A DNA stretch of 64,000 nucleotides. Source: Herpetosiphon geysericola. Its GTDB lineage: Bacteria; Chloroflexota; Chloroflexia; Chloroflexales; Herpetosiphonaceae. The notes beneath the pieces are model-generated. The model was not told where the DNA came from and did not search any database. It was given only the letters and a program-made list of their open reading frames with translations. The stretch lies in the NCBI RefSeq assembly GCF_001306135.1, contig NZ_LGKP01000035.1, forward strand, positions 248,001-312,000, given 5' to 3'. Below are positions 1 through 8,497 of the stretch, one piece after another. The translations under genes and the position numbers were made by a program. Every line of letters starts with the position of its first letter. The first letter of the stretch is position 1.

Positions 1-618
1 TACGACACCTGTATGTCGTGTGGCTACTGTGCTGAAGTCTGTCCATTCGATGCAATCAAAATGGACCACGATTTTGAATTATCAACTGCTAACCATCCAG
101 AGCTTGATGTAGATTACAACCGCTTGTTGCGCCCCGTTTCCTACTACGAAACGATTGCGCCAACCATGTGGTCGGAAGTCAAAGAACAAGCAATGAAGAA
201 GTTGCAAAACAATATCAAACGTCGCCCAGGCGATATTGGTCGCGACCATGGTCAAAAGATCAAGGGTGGTGCACCAGTCGCCGCCGCTGCAACTCCAGCA
301 GCAGGCGCAGCTCCAGCAGCAGGCGCAGCCAAGCCCCGTGGTCCTGTGGCCGCAATTGGCAAAAACATGTCGGAAGACAAAACCGCCAAGTTGCTGGCAA
401 TTCGGGCCGCTAATGCTGCCAAGCGCGGTGGCGGTGCGGCAGATGCTGCGCCAGTCGCTCAAGCTGCGCCAGTGGTTGAAACCGTGGCCGATGCGCCAGC
501 AGCAGCAAGTGCTGCGCCAACTGGCCCAGTTGCGGCGATTGGCCAAAACATGTCAGAAGACAAACGTGCCAAACTTGAGGCAATTCGCGCTGCGAAACGT
601 GCCCAACGAGGAGAATAA
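1..618 (+). CDS. nuoI: NADH-quinone oxidoreductase subunit I, 3' part, with long Ala/Pro-rich tail
   Basis: The gene enters from the left edge and is open in frame from base 1. The first visible residues carry a C-x2-C-x2-C-x3-C-P ferredoxin motif (window residues 4-15), as expected for the second 4Fe-4S cluster of NuoI, which passes electrons along the peripheral arm of complex I. After about 85 residues the ordinary NuoI fold should end. Here the chain continues for over 100 residues of Ala/Pro-rich linker containing two copies of a peptide, GPVAAIG-x-NMSEDK-x-AKL-x-AIRAA, starting near bases 340 and 523. The tail is much longer than the family norm and its role is unknown. The nuoH ribosome-binding site lies inside its last codons, so the two genes are tightly linked. 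Confidence 0.93.
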   Translation, partial: YDTCMSCGYCAEVCPFDAIKMDHDFELSTANHPELDVDYNRLLRPVSYYETIAPTMWSEVKEQAMKKLQNNIKRRPGDIGRDHGQKIKGGAPVAAAATPAAGAAPAAGAAKPRGPVAAIGKNMSEDKTAKLLAIRAANAAKRGGGAADAAPVAQAAPVVETVADAPAAASAAPTGPVAAIGQNMSEDKRAKLEAIRAAKRAQRGE

Positions 619-621
619 TCG

Positions 622-1863
622 ATGGCTGATGCACTAACACAACTAGGCTTTGCATCATGGCTGAGTGTTCTGATTGCCAGCATCATTAAAGTAACCCTCA
701 TTCTCGTGGGCGGTTCAGTTGGCATGATGTTCCTGACCTGGTATGAACGTCGCTCGATTTCGTATATGCAAGACCGCCGTGGCCCCAACCGCGTCGGCCC
801 GCAAGGGTTGTTGCAGCCAATTTCCGAAGCCATCAAAACGATGACCAAGGAAGATGCAACTCCGCGCGATGCTGATAAAATTGTGCACTTTTTGGCTCCA
901 GTGGTGATGCTGGGGGCCACCGTGCTGTCGTTTGCGGTCATTCCGTGGGGGCGTATGTTCCCCGTCGATTTGAACGCAGCAGTGTTGTTTGTGATCGCCA
1001 CTGGCGGCTTGCACAGCATCGGCATGATGATGGCTGGTTGGGGTTCCAACAATAAATTTGCCTTGCTTGGCGGGATGCGCGGGGTTGCGCAATTGATCAG
1101 CTATGAAATTCCCCAAGTTATGGCAATTATCCCAGTGGTTTTGATGACCGGCTCGATGTCGCTGCAAAAGATTGTCGAAGCCCAAAACGATTTTGCTGGC
1201 TTGGGCTGGTATGTCTTTTCGCCAGTGGGTTTATTGGGTTTTGCCTTGTTCTTCACGGCTAGTTTGGCCGAAGGCGAACGGACACCCTTTGACATTCCCG
1301 AAGCAGACTCGGAAATTATTGCAGGCTATATGACCGAATATAGCGGCATGAAGTTTGCGGTCTTCTATCTTTCAAACTACATGAGCAACTTGGCAGTGTG
1401 TTTTATCACCGCAACCTTATACCTTGGTGGCGGCAATGGACCTGGCGTTGATGCGCTTGGTGGGATTGCTGGCGGTTTGCTCTCACTCATCTACTTCCTG
1501 CTCAAGTCCTTCGCGCTGTTCTTTGTGATGGTGTTGATCCGTGCGACTGTACCACGCTTGCGGGTTGACCAACTGATGAGCTTTGCTTGGAAGTTCTTGC
1601 TGCCCTTGGTTTTGGTCAACATTCTGAGCGCCTCGTTCTGGGTAGCATTGCTGCGCTGGGACCAACAATGGCCGAAATTGACCGAATGGTTTGGCGCGCC
1701 AAGCACTGCTGACGCGACCAACTGGGGTCGTTTGGCGATTGCCATTGTGCTGACCTTGTTGATCAACGCGGGAGCTGTGGCGCTGATTATGCGCCTGACC
1801 AACCGCAACGTTCAGAAACACTTATACACAACCGACGAAGAACTTGCTCTTGGATTATCGTAA
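622..1863 (+). CDS. nuoH: NADH-quinone oxidoreductase subunit H
   Basis: This is the membrane subunit at the junction of the arms of complex I, lining the quinone chamber. It carries the signature YERR...RRGPNRVGPQG near the N-terminus and the EGERTPFDIPEADSE loop near residue 215. It has multiple membrane helices and 413 residues. That exceeds the usual 330-350 because of an extra C-terminal helix (about residues 375-395) and a polar tail. GAGGAG precedes the ATG, and only three bases separate it from nuoI. The order I-H differs from the classical H-I order but fits short nuo clusters of Chloroflexota. Confidence 0.96.
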   Translation: MADALTQLGFASWLSVLIASIIKVTLILVGGSVGMMFLTWYERRSISYMQDRRGPNRVGPQGLLQPISEAIKTMTKEDATPRDADKIVHFLAPVVMLGATVLSFAVIPWGRMFPVDLNAAVLFVIATGGLHSIGMMMAGWGSNNKFALLGGMRGVAQLISYEIPQVMAIIPVVLMTGSMSLQKIVEAQNDFAGLGWYVFSPVGLLGFALFFTASLAEGERTPFDIPEADSEIIAGYMTEYSGMKFAVFYLSNYMSNLAVCFITATLYLGGGNGPGVDALGGIAGGLLSLIYFLLKSFALFFVMVLIRATVPRLRVDQLMSFAWKFLLPLVLVNILSASFWVALLRWDQQWPKLTEWFGAPSTADATNWGRLAIAIVLTLLINAGAVALIMRLTNRNVQKHLYTTDEELALGLS

Positions 1864-1922
1864 AAGCGCAAGCGTGAAGGATGGGGCGGTTGCTCCATCC
1901 TTCATACGGAAGGACTAGCTTG

Positions 1923-2609
1923 ATGAACCCGATTGCGATAGGTGTTTTTATTGTCATCGCACTGCTGACGCTCGGTTCGGGCATTATGGTCGTGACAGTT
2001 AGAAACATCATCCACTCAGCATTATGGCTGATTGCCTCGTTTATCGGGGTGGCAGCGCTCTATTTGCTGATGGAAGCTGAATTTTTAGCAGTTGTTCAGA
2101 TTTTGGTCTATGCGGGGGCTGTTTCAATCCTCGTATTGTTTGCTATCATGCTCACACGCCAAGTTACTGGTGAAGGTGTGCGCGTGGTGTTTGAGCGCTG
2201 GTGGGTAGCCCTGTTAATTGCTTTGGGGCTATTCGGGGTGATTGTGCCAACCCTCTGGAAGCACGGCGCTACCTGGGAAGAAGCAGCAAAACTGGCCCAA
2301 GTTGGCCCAGCTCCGGTTGAAGGAGCAGCCAATAGCCTGCAAGTTGCGACCGCGACCGAAATTGGGCGCTCGTTTATGGGCGAATATCTCTTGCCATTCG
2401 AAGTTGTGTCAGTCTTGTTGCTGATGGCTTTGATTGGGGCAGTGGTCATTGCCTATGAAGAACGAACCCGCCGTCGTCGTGTGCTGACCTTGGCCGAAGA
2501 ACTGGCGTTGAAAAAACGTGGGATTGTCGAGCCACGGGATGCTGAAGGCGCGGTTGTGCCACGCGAAGCCGAAGCTGCGGTTATTCTGCTCGATTCCGAA
2601 CAGGCATAA
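1923..2609 (+). CDS. nuoJ: NADH-quinone oxidoreductase subunit J
   Basis: This antiporter-associated membrane subunit of complex I has about five helices in its first 170 residues, followed by a charged tail of about 50 residues. I start it at the ATG at 1923, preceded by GGAAGGA. The in-frame ATG at 1881 would add a non-hydrophobic stretch with no ribosome-binding site. Motifs include MVVTVRNIIHSALWL and the V-x-Q-I-L-V-Y-A-GAVSILVLF helix typical of NuoJ, which contains the pi-bulge region of TM3. The length is 228 residues, with nuoK following after ten bases. Confidence 0.94.
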   Translation: MNPIAIGVFIVIALLTLGSGIMVVTVRNIIHSALWLIASFIGVAALYLLMEAEFLAVVQILVYAGAVSILVLFAIMLTRQVTGEGVRVVFERWWVALLIALGLFGVIVPTLWKHGATWEEAAKLAQVGPAPVEGAANSLQVATATEIGRSFMGEYLLPFEVVSVLLLMALIGAVVIAYEERTRRRRVLTLAEELALKKRGIVEPRDAEGAVVPREAEAAVILLDSEQA

Positions 2610-2619
2610 GGAGAAAACG

Positions 2620-2937
2620 ATGGTTGGTTCTGTCCCATTAGTGTGGGTGCTTACCCTCGCTGCCGGATTGTTCTGCATCGGCCTGTTTGGGGCGCTCTCG
2701 CGGCGCAACATCGTGGGGATGCTGATGGGGATTGAGTTGATGTTGAATTCAGTCAACATTAACTTAGTTGCTTTCTGGCGCTACCTACAACCAACTGGCA
2801 CGGCTGGCTTGATCTTTGCAATTTTTACCATCGCAGTTGCCGCTGCTGAAGTGGCGGTTGGTTTGGCAATGGTGATTGCAATCTATCGCGCTCGCCTGAC
2901 GATTAACGCTGACGAAATAGATACACTTAAAGGATAG
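2620..2937 (+). CDS. nuoK: NADH-quinone oxidoreductase subunit K
   Basis: A 105-residue, three-helix complex I subunit. The ATG at 2620 follows AAGGAG, and the in-frame upstream ATG at 2518 lies inside nuoJ and is rejected. It carries the NuoK signature IGLFGALSRRNIVGMLMGIELMLNSVN. The membrane glutamate in GIELMLN (about residue 37) and another in AAAEVAVG (about residue 73) match the conserved acidic residues of the proton path. It is followed by an unusual inverted repeat before nuoL. Confidence 0.96.
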   Translation: MVGSVPLVWVLTLAAGLFCIGLFGALSRRNIVGMLMGIELMLNSVNINLVAFWRYLQPTGTAGLIFAIFTIAVAAAEVAVGLAMVIAIYRARLTINADEIDTLKG

Positions 2938-2938
2938 T

Positions 2939-2997
2939 GACGGATTGCAAAGGCCGGCGAGAGTGCGAACCACTTTGACCACCCTTTGCAATTCGTC
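2939..2997 (+). other. intercistronic hairpin between nuoK and nuoL
   Basis: Two 15-base arms, 2939-2953 and 2983-2997, are complementary along their full length with a single G-U pair. The 29-base loop can form a further small stem (AGTG/CACT around CGAAC). There is no T-run, so this does not look like an intrinsic terminator. It sits two bases after the nuoK stop and 20 bases before the nuoL start. It may stabilise the upstream message or set the K:L translation ratio; that is inference. Confidence 0.7.
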
Positions 2998-3017
2998 CCG
3001 AAGTAGGGGACTGATCA

Positions 3018-5243
3018 ATGCCGTTTTTTGATCTTGCGTGGTTGATTCCGCTGCTGCCATTGGCAGCATTTGTGTTGATCACCCTCGTGCCACCGATTGG
3101 GCGCTCGCGCAAAGCGTCGTATACCACGGCGTTAGTGTTGCTTGGGCTGGCTACGGTGATTGCCTGGGGTGTTTTGGCACAATCGATCAGCGAAGGATTC
3201 CCTAGTGCTCCGTTGGTTACCAGTGTTGCCGCTGAAGCTGGCCAAGAACCAGCGAGCGAAGGCGCTGCCGCCGAAGGCGGCCACGAAGCAGTTGAAGTTC
3301 CAACATTTGGGAATTTCTATCATAAATCGTTTGCATGGGCACCAGATGGCTCAGGGTTTTTCAACTTTGGCTATCGCTTAGATGGTGCTACGGTGCTAAT
3401 GTTGGCGATGGTGACGTTGGCTGCGTGGTGTATTCACCTCTTCTCAGTGGGCTATATGGCTCACGACGAATTCCCCGCAGGCCACCAACGCCAATCGCGC
3501 TTCTTCTCCTATATTGCGTTGTTTACCGCTTCGATGTTGGGGATGACGCTGGCAGATAACTTATTGCTGTTCTTTATCTGCTGGGAGTTGATGGGTCTGT
3601 GTTCGTTCTTGTTGATTGGCTTCTGGTTCTTCAAGCCTTCGGCCCGCGAAGCTGCCAAAAAAGCCTTTATCACCACCCGGATTGGTGATGTGGGCATGAT
3701 GTTGGGGATGATGTACATCTACAACAAATCTGGCTCGCTGACCTTCGGCCACGAAGCAGGCCAAATCTACAACGGCGAATTTTTGGAAAGCATCAAAACT
3801 GCTGCGAGCTTGATTCCTGGGGTTAGCGCTGCTTCATTGATGGCATTTTTGGTGTTCCTTGGCACGGTCGGCAAATCGGCGCAGTTTCCGCTGCACGTTT
3901 GGTTGCCCGATGCGATGGAAGGCCCAACGCCTGTTTCGGCGCTGATTCACGCTGCAACCATGGTTGCGGCTGGGGTGTTCTTGGTCATTCGGACGTTCCC
4001 AATCTTTGCGGTGAGCGATGTGCTGCCAGTGGTCGCCTTTATTGGCGCATTCACGGCCTTGTTCGCAGCCTTGATTGCGGTCGCCCAATATGACATCAAG
4101 CGCATTCTGGCCTTCTCGACCTTATCGCAGCTTGGTTTCATGGTGGCGGCGTTGGGGATTGGCGCTTGGGTTGCAGCCTTGTTCCACTTGCTGACCCACG
4201 CTTTCTTCAAAGCACTGTTGTTCCTTGGCTCTGGCTCGGTCATCCACGGGATGGAAGCAACAGTTGGCCATGATCCTGATAAAGCTCAAGATATTCGTAA
4301 CATGGGTACCTTGCGCAAATTCATGCCAATTACCTTCTTAACCTATATGGCTGGTTTCTTCGCCTTGATTGGGATTCCACCGTTTGCTGGGTTCTGGTCG
4401 AAGGACGAAATTATCCTTGATGCCTTTATCAAGCACCATTATGTGGTGTATGGCGTATTGACCGCTGCTGCCTTCTTGACGGCGTTCTATATGACGCGCC
4501 AAATTGTGGTGGTGTTCTTTGGCAAGTTCCGTGGCTACGAACCACGCAAAGCTGTAGTGGCTGCCGTGCATGGGCATGATGATCACGGCCATGGCGACCA
4601 TGACGACCATCACCACCATCACGAAGCGCATGATCCCCACGAATCGCCACGTTCGATGACGATTCCGTTGATGATCTTGGGCTTATTTGCGGTGTTTGCT
4701 GGGTTTGTCAACGCAGGCTTCTTGGGCATTCACTGGTTTAGCGACTATGTGAACCCAGGTGGTGAGATTCCTGATCCTAGCTATATGGTGGCAGGGATTG
4801 CCACGGCGGTTGCTTTGGTTGGGGCTGGCTTAGGTGTCTTGACATATCGCAACGCCTTCAAAAATGCCAACGATCGCGACCCCTTGGCTGGCGCTTTGGG
4901 GCCAATCTGGACGGCGCTGGAAAATCGCTTCTACATCGACCAGATTTACGATAAAACCTTTATTGCCCTGACCTACGGCGCAGGCTGGTTGCTGAACTGG
5001 ATCGACCGCCATGTGGTTGATCGGGTTGTTAACTTGACTGGCTTGGTGACCTTGTTCATTGGCCGCGTCAACTTCATCATCGACGACTTCTCGCTGAATA
5101 CTGTCACCGACGATATTGGCGAAGGCACGATTACGGTGGGCGACGGCGTGCGTCAATCGGCCACGGGCAAGATTCAAGACTACGGTGCCTACATCTTTGG
5201 TGGCGTGGTGCTGTTGGCCTTGATTTATATGTATGCCTTCTAG
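3018..5243 (+). CDS. nuoL: NADH-quinone oxidoreductase subunit L with His-rich loop
   Basis: This is the distal proton-pumping antiporter-like subunit of complex I, with 741 residues against about 610 in E. coli. The core signature FICWELMGLCSFLLIGFWF, the KSAQFPLHVWLPDAMEGPTPVSALIHAATMV stretch (about residues 285-315) and the KRILAFSTLSQLGFM stretch are intact. Two insertions are obvious. One is an Ala/Glu-rich segment near residues 70-95. The other is a loop at about residues 515-545 packed with His and Asp (HGHDDHGHGDHDDHHHHH), which could bind metal or buffer protons. The C-terminal part holds the long lateral helix and a final anchor helix. AGGGGA precedes the ATG. Confidence 0.96.
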   Translation: MPFFDLAWLIPLLPLAAFVLITLVPPIGRSRKASYTTALVLLGLATVIAWGVLAQSISEGFPSAPLVTSVAAEAGQEPASEGAAAEGGHEAVEVPTFGNFYHKSFAWAPDGSGFFNFGYRLDGATVLMLAMVTLAAWCIHLFSVGYMAHDEFPAGHQRQSRFFSYIALFTASMLGMTLADNLLLFFICWELMGLCSFLLIGFWFFKPSAREAAKKAFITTRIGDVGMMLGMMYIYNKSGSLTFGHEAGQIYNGEFLESIKTAASLIPGVSAASLMAFLVFLGTVGKSAQFPLHVWLPDAMEGPTPVSALIHAATMVAAGVFLVIRTFPIFAVSDVLPVVAFIGAFTALFAALIAVAQYDIKRILAFSTLSQLGFMVAALGIGAWVAALFHLLTHAFFKALLFLGSGSVIHGMEATVGHDPDKAQDIRNMGTLRKFMPITFLTYMAGFFALIGIPPFAGFWSKDEIILDAFIKHHYVVYGVLTAAAFLTAFYMTRQIVVVFFGKFRGYEPRKAVVAAVHGHDDHGHGDHDDHHHHHEAHDPHESPRSMTIPLMILGLFAVFAGFVNAGFLGIHWFSDYVNPGGEIPDPSYMVAGIATAVALVGAGLGVLTYRNAFKNANDRDPLAGALGPIWTALENRFYIDQIYDKTFIALTYGAGWLLNWIDRHVVDRVVNLTGLVTLFIGRVNFIIDDFSLNTVTDDIGEGTITVGDGVRQSATGKIQDYGAYIFGGVVLLALIYMYAF

Positions 5244-5255
5244 GAGCGTGAGCGA

Positions 5256-6953
5256 ATGCTGAACGAATTTATCAAATTCAGTGATTGGAGCATCACCACG
5301 CTAATTGCCCTTTCGCCATTGGTGGGGATGTTGCTGGCGTTGGTATTTCCCAAGCCAGCCGAAAATAGCCGCACCATCGCGTGGGGGGTGTTTGCGTGGA
5401 GCTTGGTGCCACTCGGACTCACGCTCTTTTTGTGGCTAAGCGGCGGTTTTAATCCAGCCCTCGCTTCGGTCACTGGCGATCAAGCCATGATCCAGCAAGT
5501 GGATCGGGTGCGCTGGGTTCCGTTTTTCAATGCTGACTACTTTGTTGGCCTTGATGGCATGAACTTTCCACTGGTGTTTTTGACAACTGCTCTAACGCCA
5601 GTCTGTATCTTGGCGGCCTTCCGCATCAAACAACGCCAAAACGTCTATTTGGCTTTGATGTTGTTGTTGGAATCGGCTATGTTGGGCTATTTCGTATCGC
5701 TCAACTTCTTGCTGTTGTTCCTGTTCTGGGAATTCAGCTTGGTGCCAATGTTCTTTATCATCAACAACTGGGGTGGCGAAAACCGCCGCTACTCGGCCTT
5801 CAAGTTCTTCGTGTACACGATGGCTGGCTCAGTTGGGATGTTGATTATTTTCGAATTTATCTACTTGGCAACTGGCACCTTCGATTTGGTGGTGCTCTCG
5901 CGCTTGGCGCAGGGCTTGCCAGTCGATCCAGCCTTGCTTGCACCAAAATTGGGTGCTGGCTATAGCAATGGCGCAACCCTGCAATCGATGTTGTTCAGCG
6001 CCGTGCAAGATGTTGGCCTGACCAGCGTTTTGGGCAATAGCAATGGCACGCCAGCAGCGATTATCTTCTGGTGTATCTTTGTGGCGTTTGCGGTGAAATT
6101 GGCAGTTTGGCCATTGCACACGTGGCAGCCAGATACCTACGAAAATGCCCCAACCAGTGGCTCGATGATTGTTTCGGCAGTGATGTCGAAAATGGGCGCC
6201 TATGGCATGATTCGCTTGATGATTATGCTGTTCCCCAAACAAACCAATCACTTTGCGCCAATCTTGGCAATCTTTGCCTTGGCGAGCATTTTGTTTGGCG
6301 CATACGCTGGCTTGGCTCAAACCAATCTTAAGCGTTTGATTGCCTACGCATCGATTAACCACATGGGCTATGTGTTGCTTGGTTTGGCGGCAGCAGCTTC
6401 GGCAGCGCCAGAAAGCTTGGGCAACCTAGACGTGGCTATTCGTACCTCGGCCTTGAACGGGGTGCAAGCCCAGATGGTTGCCCATGGTTTCAGCACCGCT
6501 GCCTTGTTCTTCCTTGCGGGCGAACTCTACGAGCGGACTGGAACCTACCAGCTTGATCAATTTGGCGGCTTGCGTAAAGTTATGCCAATTTTTGCTGGGA
6601 TTATGGGTGTGGCGATGTTTGCCAACCTTGGTTTGCCTGGTTTGGCTGGCTTCGTCGGCGAATTCTTTATTTTCCGTGGCGCGTGGGGTACGCAGCCAGT
6701 TATCACCACAATTGCCGTCTTGGGCTTGATTGTGACCGCTTTGGTGCTGATCCGCATGTATCAAAAGATTTTCTACGGACCAGTCAACCACAAGCTAACT
6801 AATTTGCCAGACATTAAAGTTGGTGATTGGGCCTTCAACGTGACCCTACCGTTGATTATTGTGCTGTTGGTGTTTGGGATTTACCCCAAGCCACTGATGG
6901 ATTTATCAAACTACGCAGCCACGGTGATGGCTCAGGTGTTTACAAGCCTGTAA
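5256..6953 (+). CDS. nuoM: NADH-quinone oxidoreductase subunit M, first copy
   Basis: An antiporter-like proton-pumping subunit of 565 residues and about 14 membrane helices. Visible signatures are FWEFSLVPMFFIINNWGGENR (family form WE-x-x-L-x-P-x-x-x-I), VKLAVWPLHTWQPDTYENAPTSGS and KRLIAYASINHMGYVLLG. The family's key Lys and Glu residues are present in these segments. An insertion of about 60 residues sits before VKLAVWP (around residues 210-265). AGGAG precedes the ATG, 12 bases after nuoL. A second, clearly different nuoM follows directly. Confidence 0.95.
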   Translation: MLNEFIKFSDWSITTLIALSPLVGMLLALVFPKPAENSRTIAWGVFAWSLVPLGLTLFLWLSGGFNPALASVTGDQAMIQQVDRVRWVPFFNADYFVGLDGMNFPLVFLTTALTPVCILAAFRIKQRQNVYLALMLLLESAMLGYFVSLNFLLLFLFWEFSLVPMFFIINNWGGENRRYSAFKFFVYTMAGSVGMLIIFEFIYLATGTFDLVVLSRLAQGLPVDPALLAPKLGAGYSNGATLQSMLFSAVQDVGLTSVLGNSNGTPAAIIFWCIFVAFAVKLAVWPLHTWQPDTYENAPTSGSMIVSAVMSKMGAYGMIRLMIMLFPKQTNHFAPILAIFALASILFGAYAGLAQTNLKRLIAYASINHMGYVLLGLAAAASAAPESLGNLDVAIRTSALNGVQAQMVAHGFSTAALFFLAGELYERTGTYQLDQFGGLRKVMPIFAGIMGVAMFANLGLPGLAGFVGEFFIFRGAWGTQPVITTIAVLGLIVTALVLIRMYQKIFYGPVNHKLTNLPDIKVGDWAFNVTLPLIIVLLVFGIYPKPLMDLSNYAATVMAQVFTSL

Positions 6954-6971
6954 CGTGGACGGAGTTAAACG

Positions 6972-8486
6972 ATGCATTTGATCGAAAGTTTGCCAACGGG
7001 CATTCCGTACCTGAGCCTCATCTGGTTAGTTCCCTTACTTGGGGCTTTGGTGATTATGTTTTTGCCCAAAGAGCAAAAACAAGCCATGCGGATTATCTCG
7101 GCAGTGGTTGCAACGATCTCGTTTGGCCTCGGCTTGTTGGTCTTCTTTGCCTACGACCCCAACGCAGCGGGCTATATGGGTACGAAGATGCAGTTTGTCG
7201 AGAAGCTCGATTGGGTTCCGCAGCTCGGCATGTCGTATTTGGTCGGCGCTGATGGGATCAGCTTGCCCTTGATTGTTTTGAACGGTTTGGTGATTTTCAC
7301 TGGCACGTTCATCTCGTGGAACATCGAAGATCGGGTCAAGGAATATTTCGTTCTACTGCTCTTGTTGGTAGTGGGCGTGTACGGCGTGTTTATGGCGCTG
7401 GACTTGTTCCTGATGTTCGTGTTCTATGAATTGGCTGTGTTGCCAATGTACCTGCTGATCGGGATTTGGGGTTCGACGCGCAAAGAATATGGCGCGATGA
7501 AACTTACCATTTACTTGATGGTTGGTTCGGCAGCCTTGATGATTGGGATGGTGGCGATTTACGTTGTGGGCGGGACCTTTAATATGGTCGAGCTTTCACA
7601 ACGCGTTTTCAGCCTCGAATTCCAAAAAATCTTCTTCTTGCCAGTCTTTGTTGGCTTCGCGGTGTTGGCGGGGATGTTCCCCTTCCATACCTGGTCGCCG
7701 ACAGGGCACGTGGCTGCTCCCACAGCGGTTTCGATGCTCCACGCCGGGGTGTTGATGAAGCTGGGAGCTTATGGTGCATTACGGGCAGCGCTCTGGCTCA
7801 TGCCCAATGGCGCCCAATTCTGGTTACCAGGCATTGCAGTCATGACCTTGATGAACGTCGTGTATGGGGCATCAATTGCGATGGTCCAGAAAGACTTCAA
7901 ATATGTGATCGGCTACTCATCGGTGAGCCACATGGGCTTGGTGATGTTGGCCTTGGCTTCGATGAACGAAACCGCGCTCAACGGCGCAGTGATGCAAATG
8001 TTTGCGCACGGCGTGATGACCGCCTTGTTCTTTGCGGTGGTTGGTCGGATGGTCTATGAACGGACGCACACCCGCCAATTGCCCGAACTTGGTGGCTTGA
8101 TGAAAGTGATGCCATTTGCCTTTGTGGTCTTTATCATCGCGAGTCTCTCGTCGATGGGGATGCCGGGCACGGCTGGCTTTATGGCAGAGTTCACGATCTT
8201 TACTGGCGTGATGAACCAATATCCCTTGGTTGCAATTGTCGCGGCCTTGTCGATTCCGATTACTGCCGCCTATGTCTTGCGAGTTGGCTATATGGCATTT
8301 ATGGGCGAGGTCAAAGACCCGCACTACCATGACCTGCCGCCGCTAACATGGCAAGAAAAATTCTCAGGCACGGTTTTGGCCATTGTGGTGATTGGGGTTG
8401 GTTTATTCCCAAGCATCATCATGGATTACATTGCAACCGGTGTCCAGCCAATCGCCCAGCGCATGATTGATCTAGCAGGACGTTAG
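6972..8486 (+). CDS. nuoM: NADH-quinone oxidoreductase subunit M, second copy
   Basis: A second full-length NuoM of 504 residues with all expected features: FVFYELAVLPMYLLIGIWG, the MFPFHTWSPTGHVAAPTAVSMLHAGVLMKLGAYG segment and KYVIGYSSVSHMGLVML. It is not a recent tandem duplicate, because it differs from its neighbour throughout and lacks that copy's insertion. Two nuoM genes in one cluster match the published '2M' type of complex I, proposed to hold one extra pumping module. CGGAG precedes the ATG, 18 bases after the first nuoM. Confidence 0.95.
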   Translation: MHLIESLPTGIPYLSLIWLVPLLGALVIMFLPKEQKQAMRIISAVVATISFGLGLLVFFAYDPNAAGYMGTKMQFVEKLDWVPQLGMSYLVGADGISLPLIVLNGLVIFTGTFISWNIEDRVKEYFVLLLLLVVGVYGVFMALDLFLMFVFYELAVLPMYLLIGIWGSTRKEYGAMKLTIYLMVGSAALMIGMVAIYVVGGTFNMVELSQRVFSLEFQKIFFLPVFVGFAVLAGMFPFHTWSPTGHVAAPTAVSMLHAGVLMKLGAYGALRAALWLMPNGAQFWLPGIAVMTLMNVVYGASIAMVQKDFKYVIGYSSVSHMGLVMLALASMNETALNGAVMQMFAHGVMTALFFAVVGRMVYERTHTRQLPELGGLMKVMPFAFVVFIIASLSSMGMPGTAGFMAEFTIFTGVMNQYPLVAIVAALSIPITAAYVLRVGYMAFMGEVKDPHYHDLPPLTWQEKFSGTVLAIVVIGVGLFPSIIMDYIATGVQPIAQRMIDLAGR

Positions 8487-8497
8487 GGAGGAATGAC

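Noticed and set aside
459-1052. 197-codon minus-strand frame over nuoI/nuoH
   Set aside because: It is antisense to conserved codons and has no ribosome-binding site or recognisable product; it is a shadow of nuoH.
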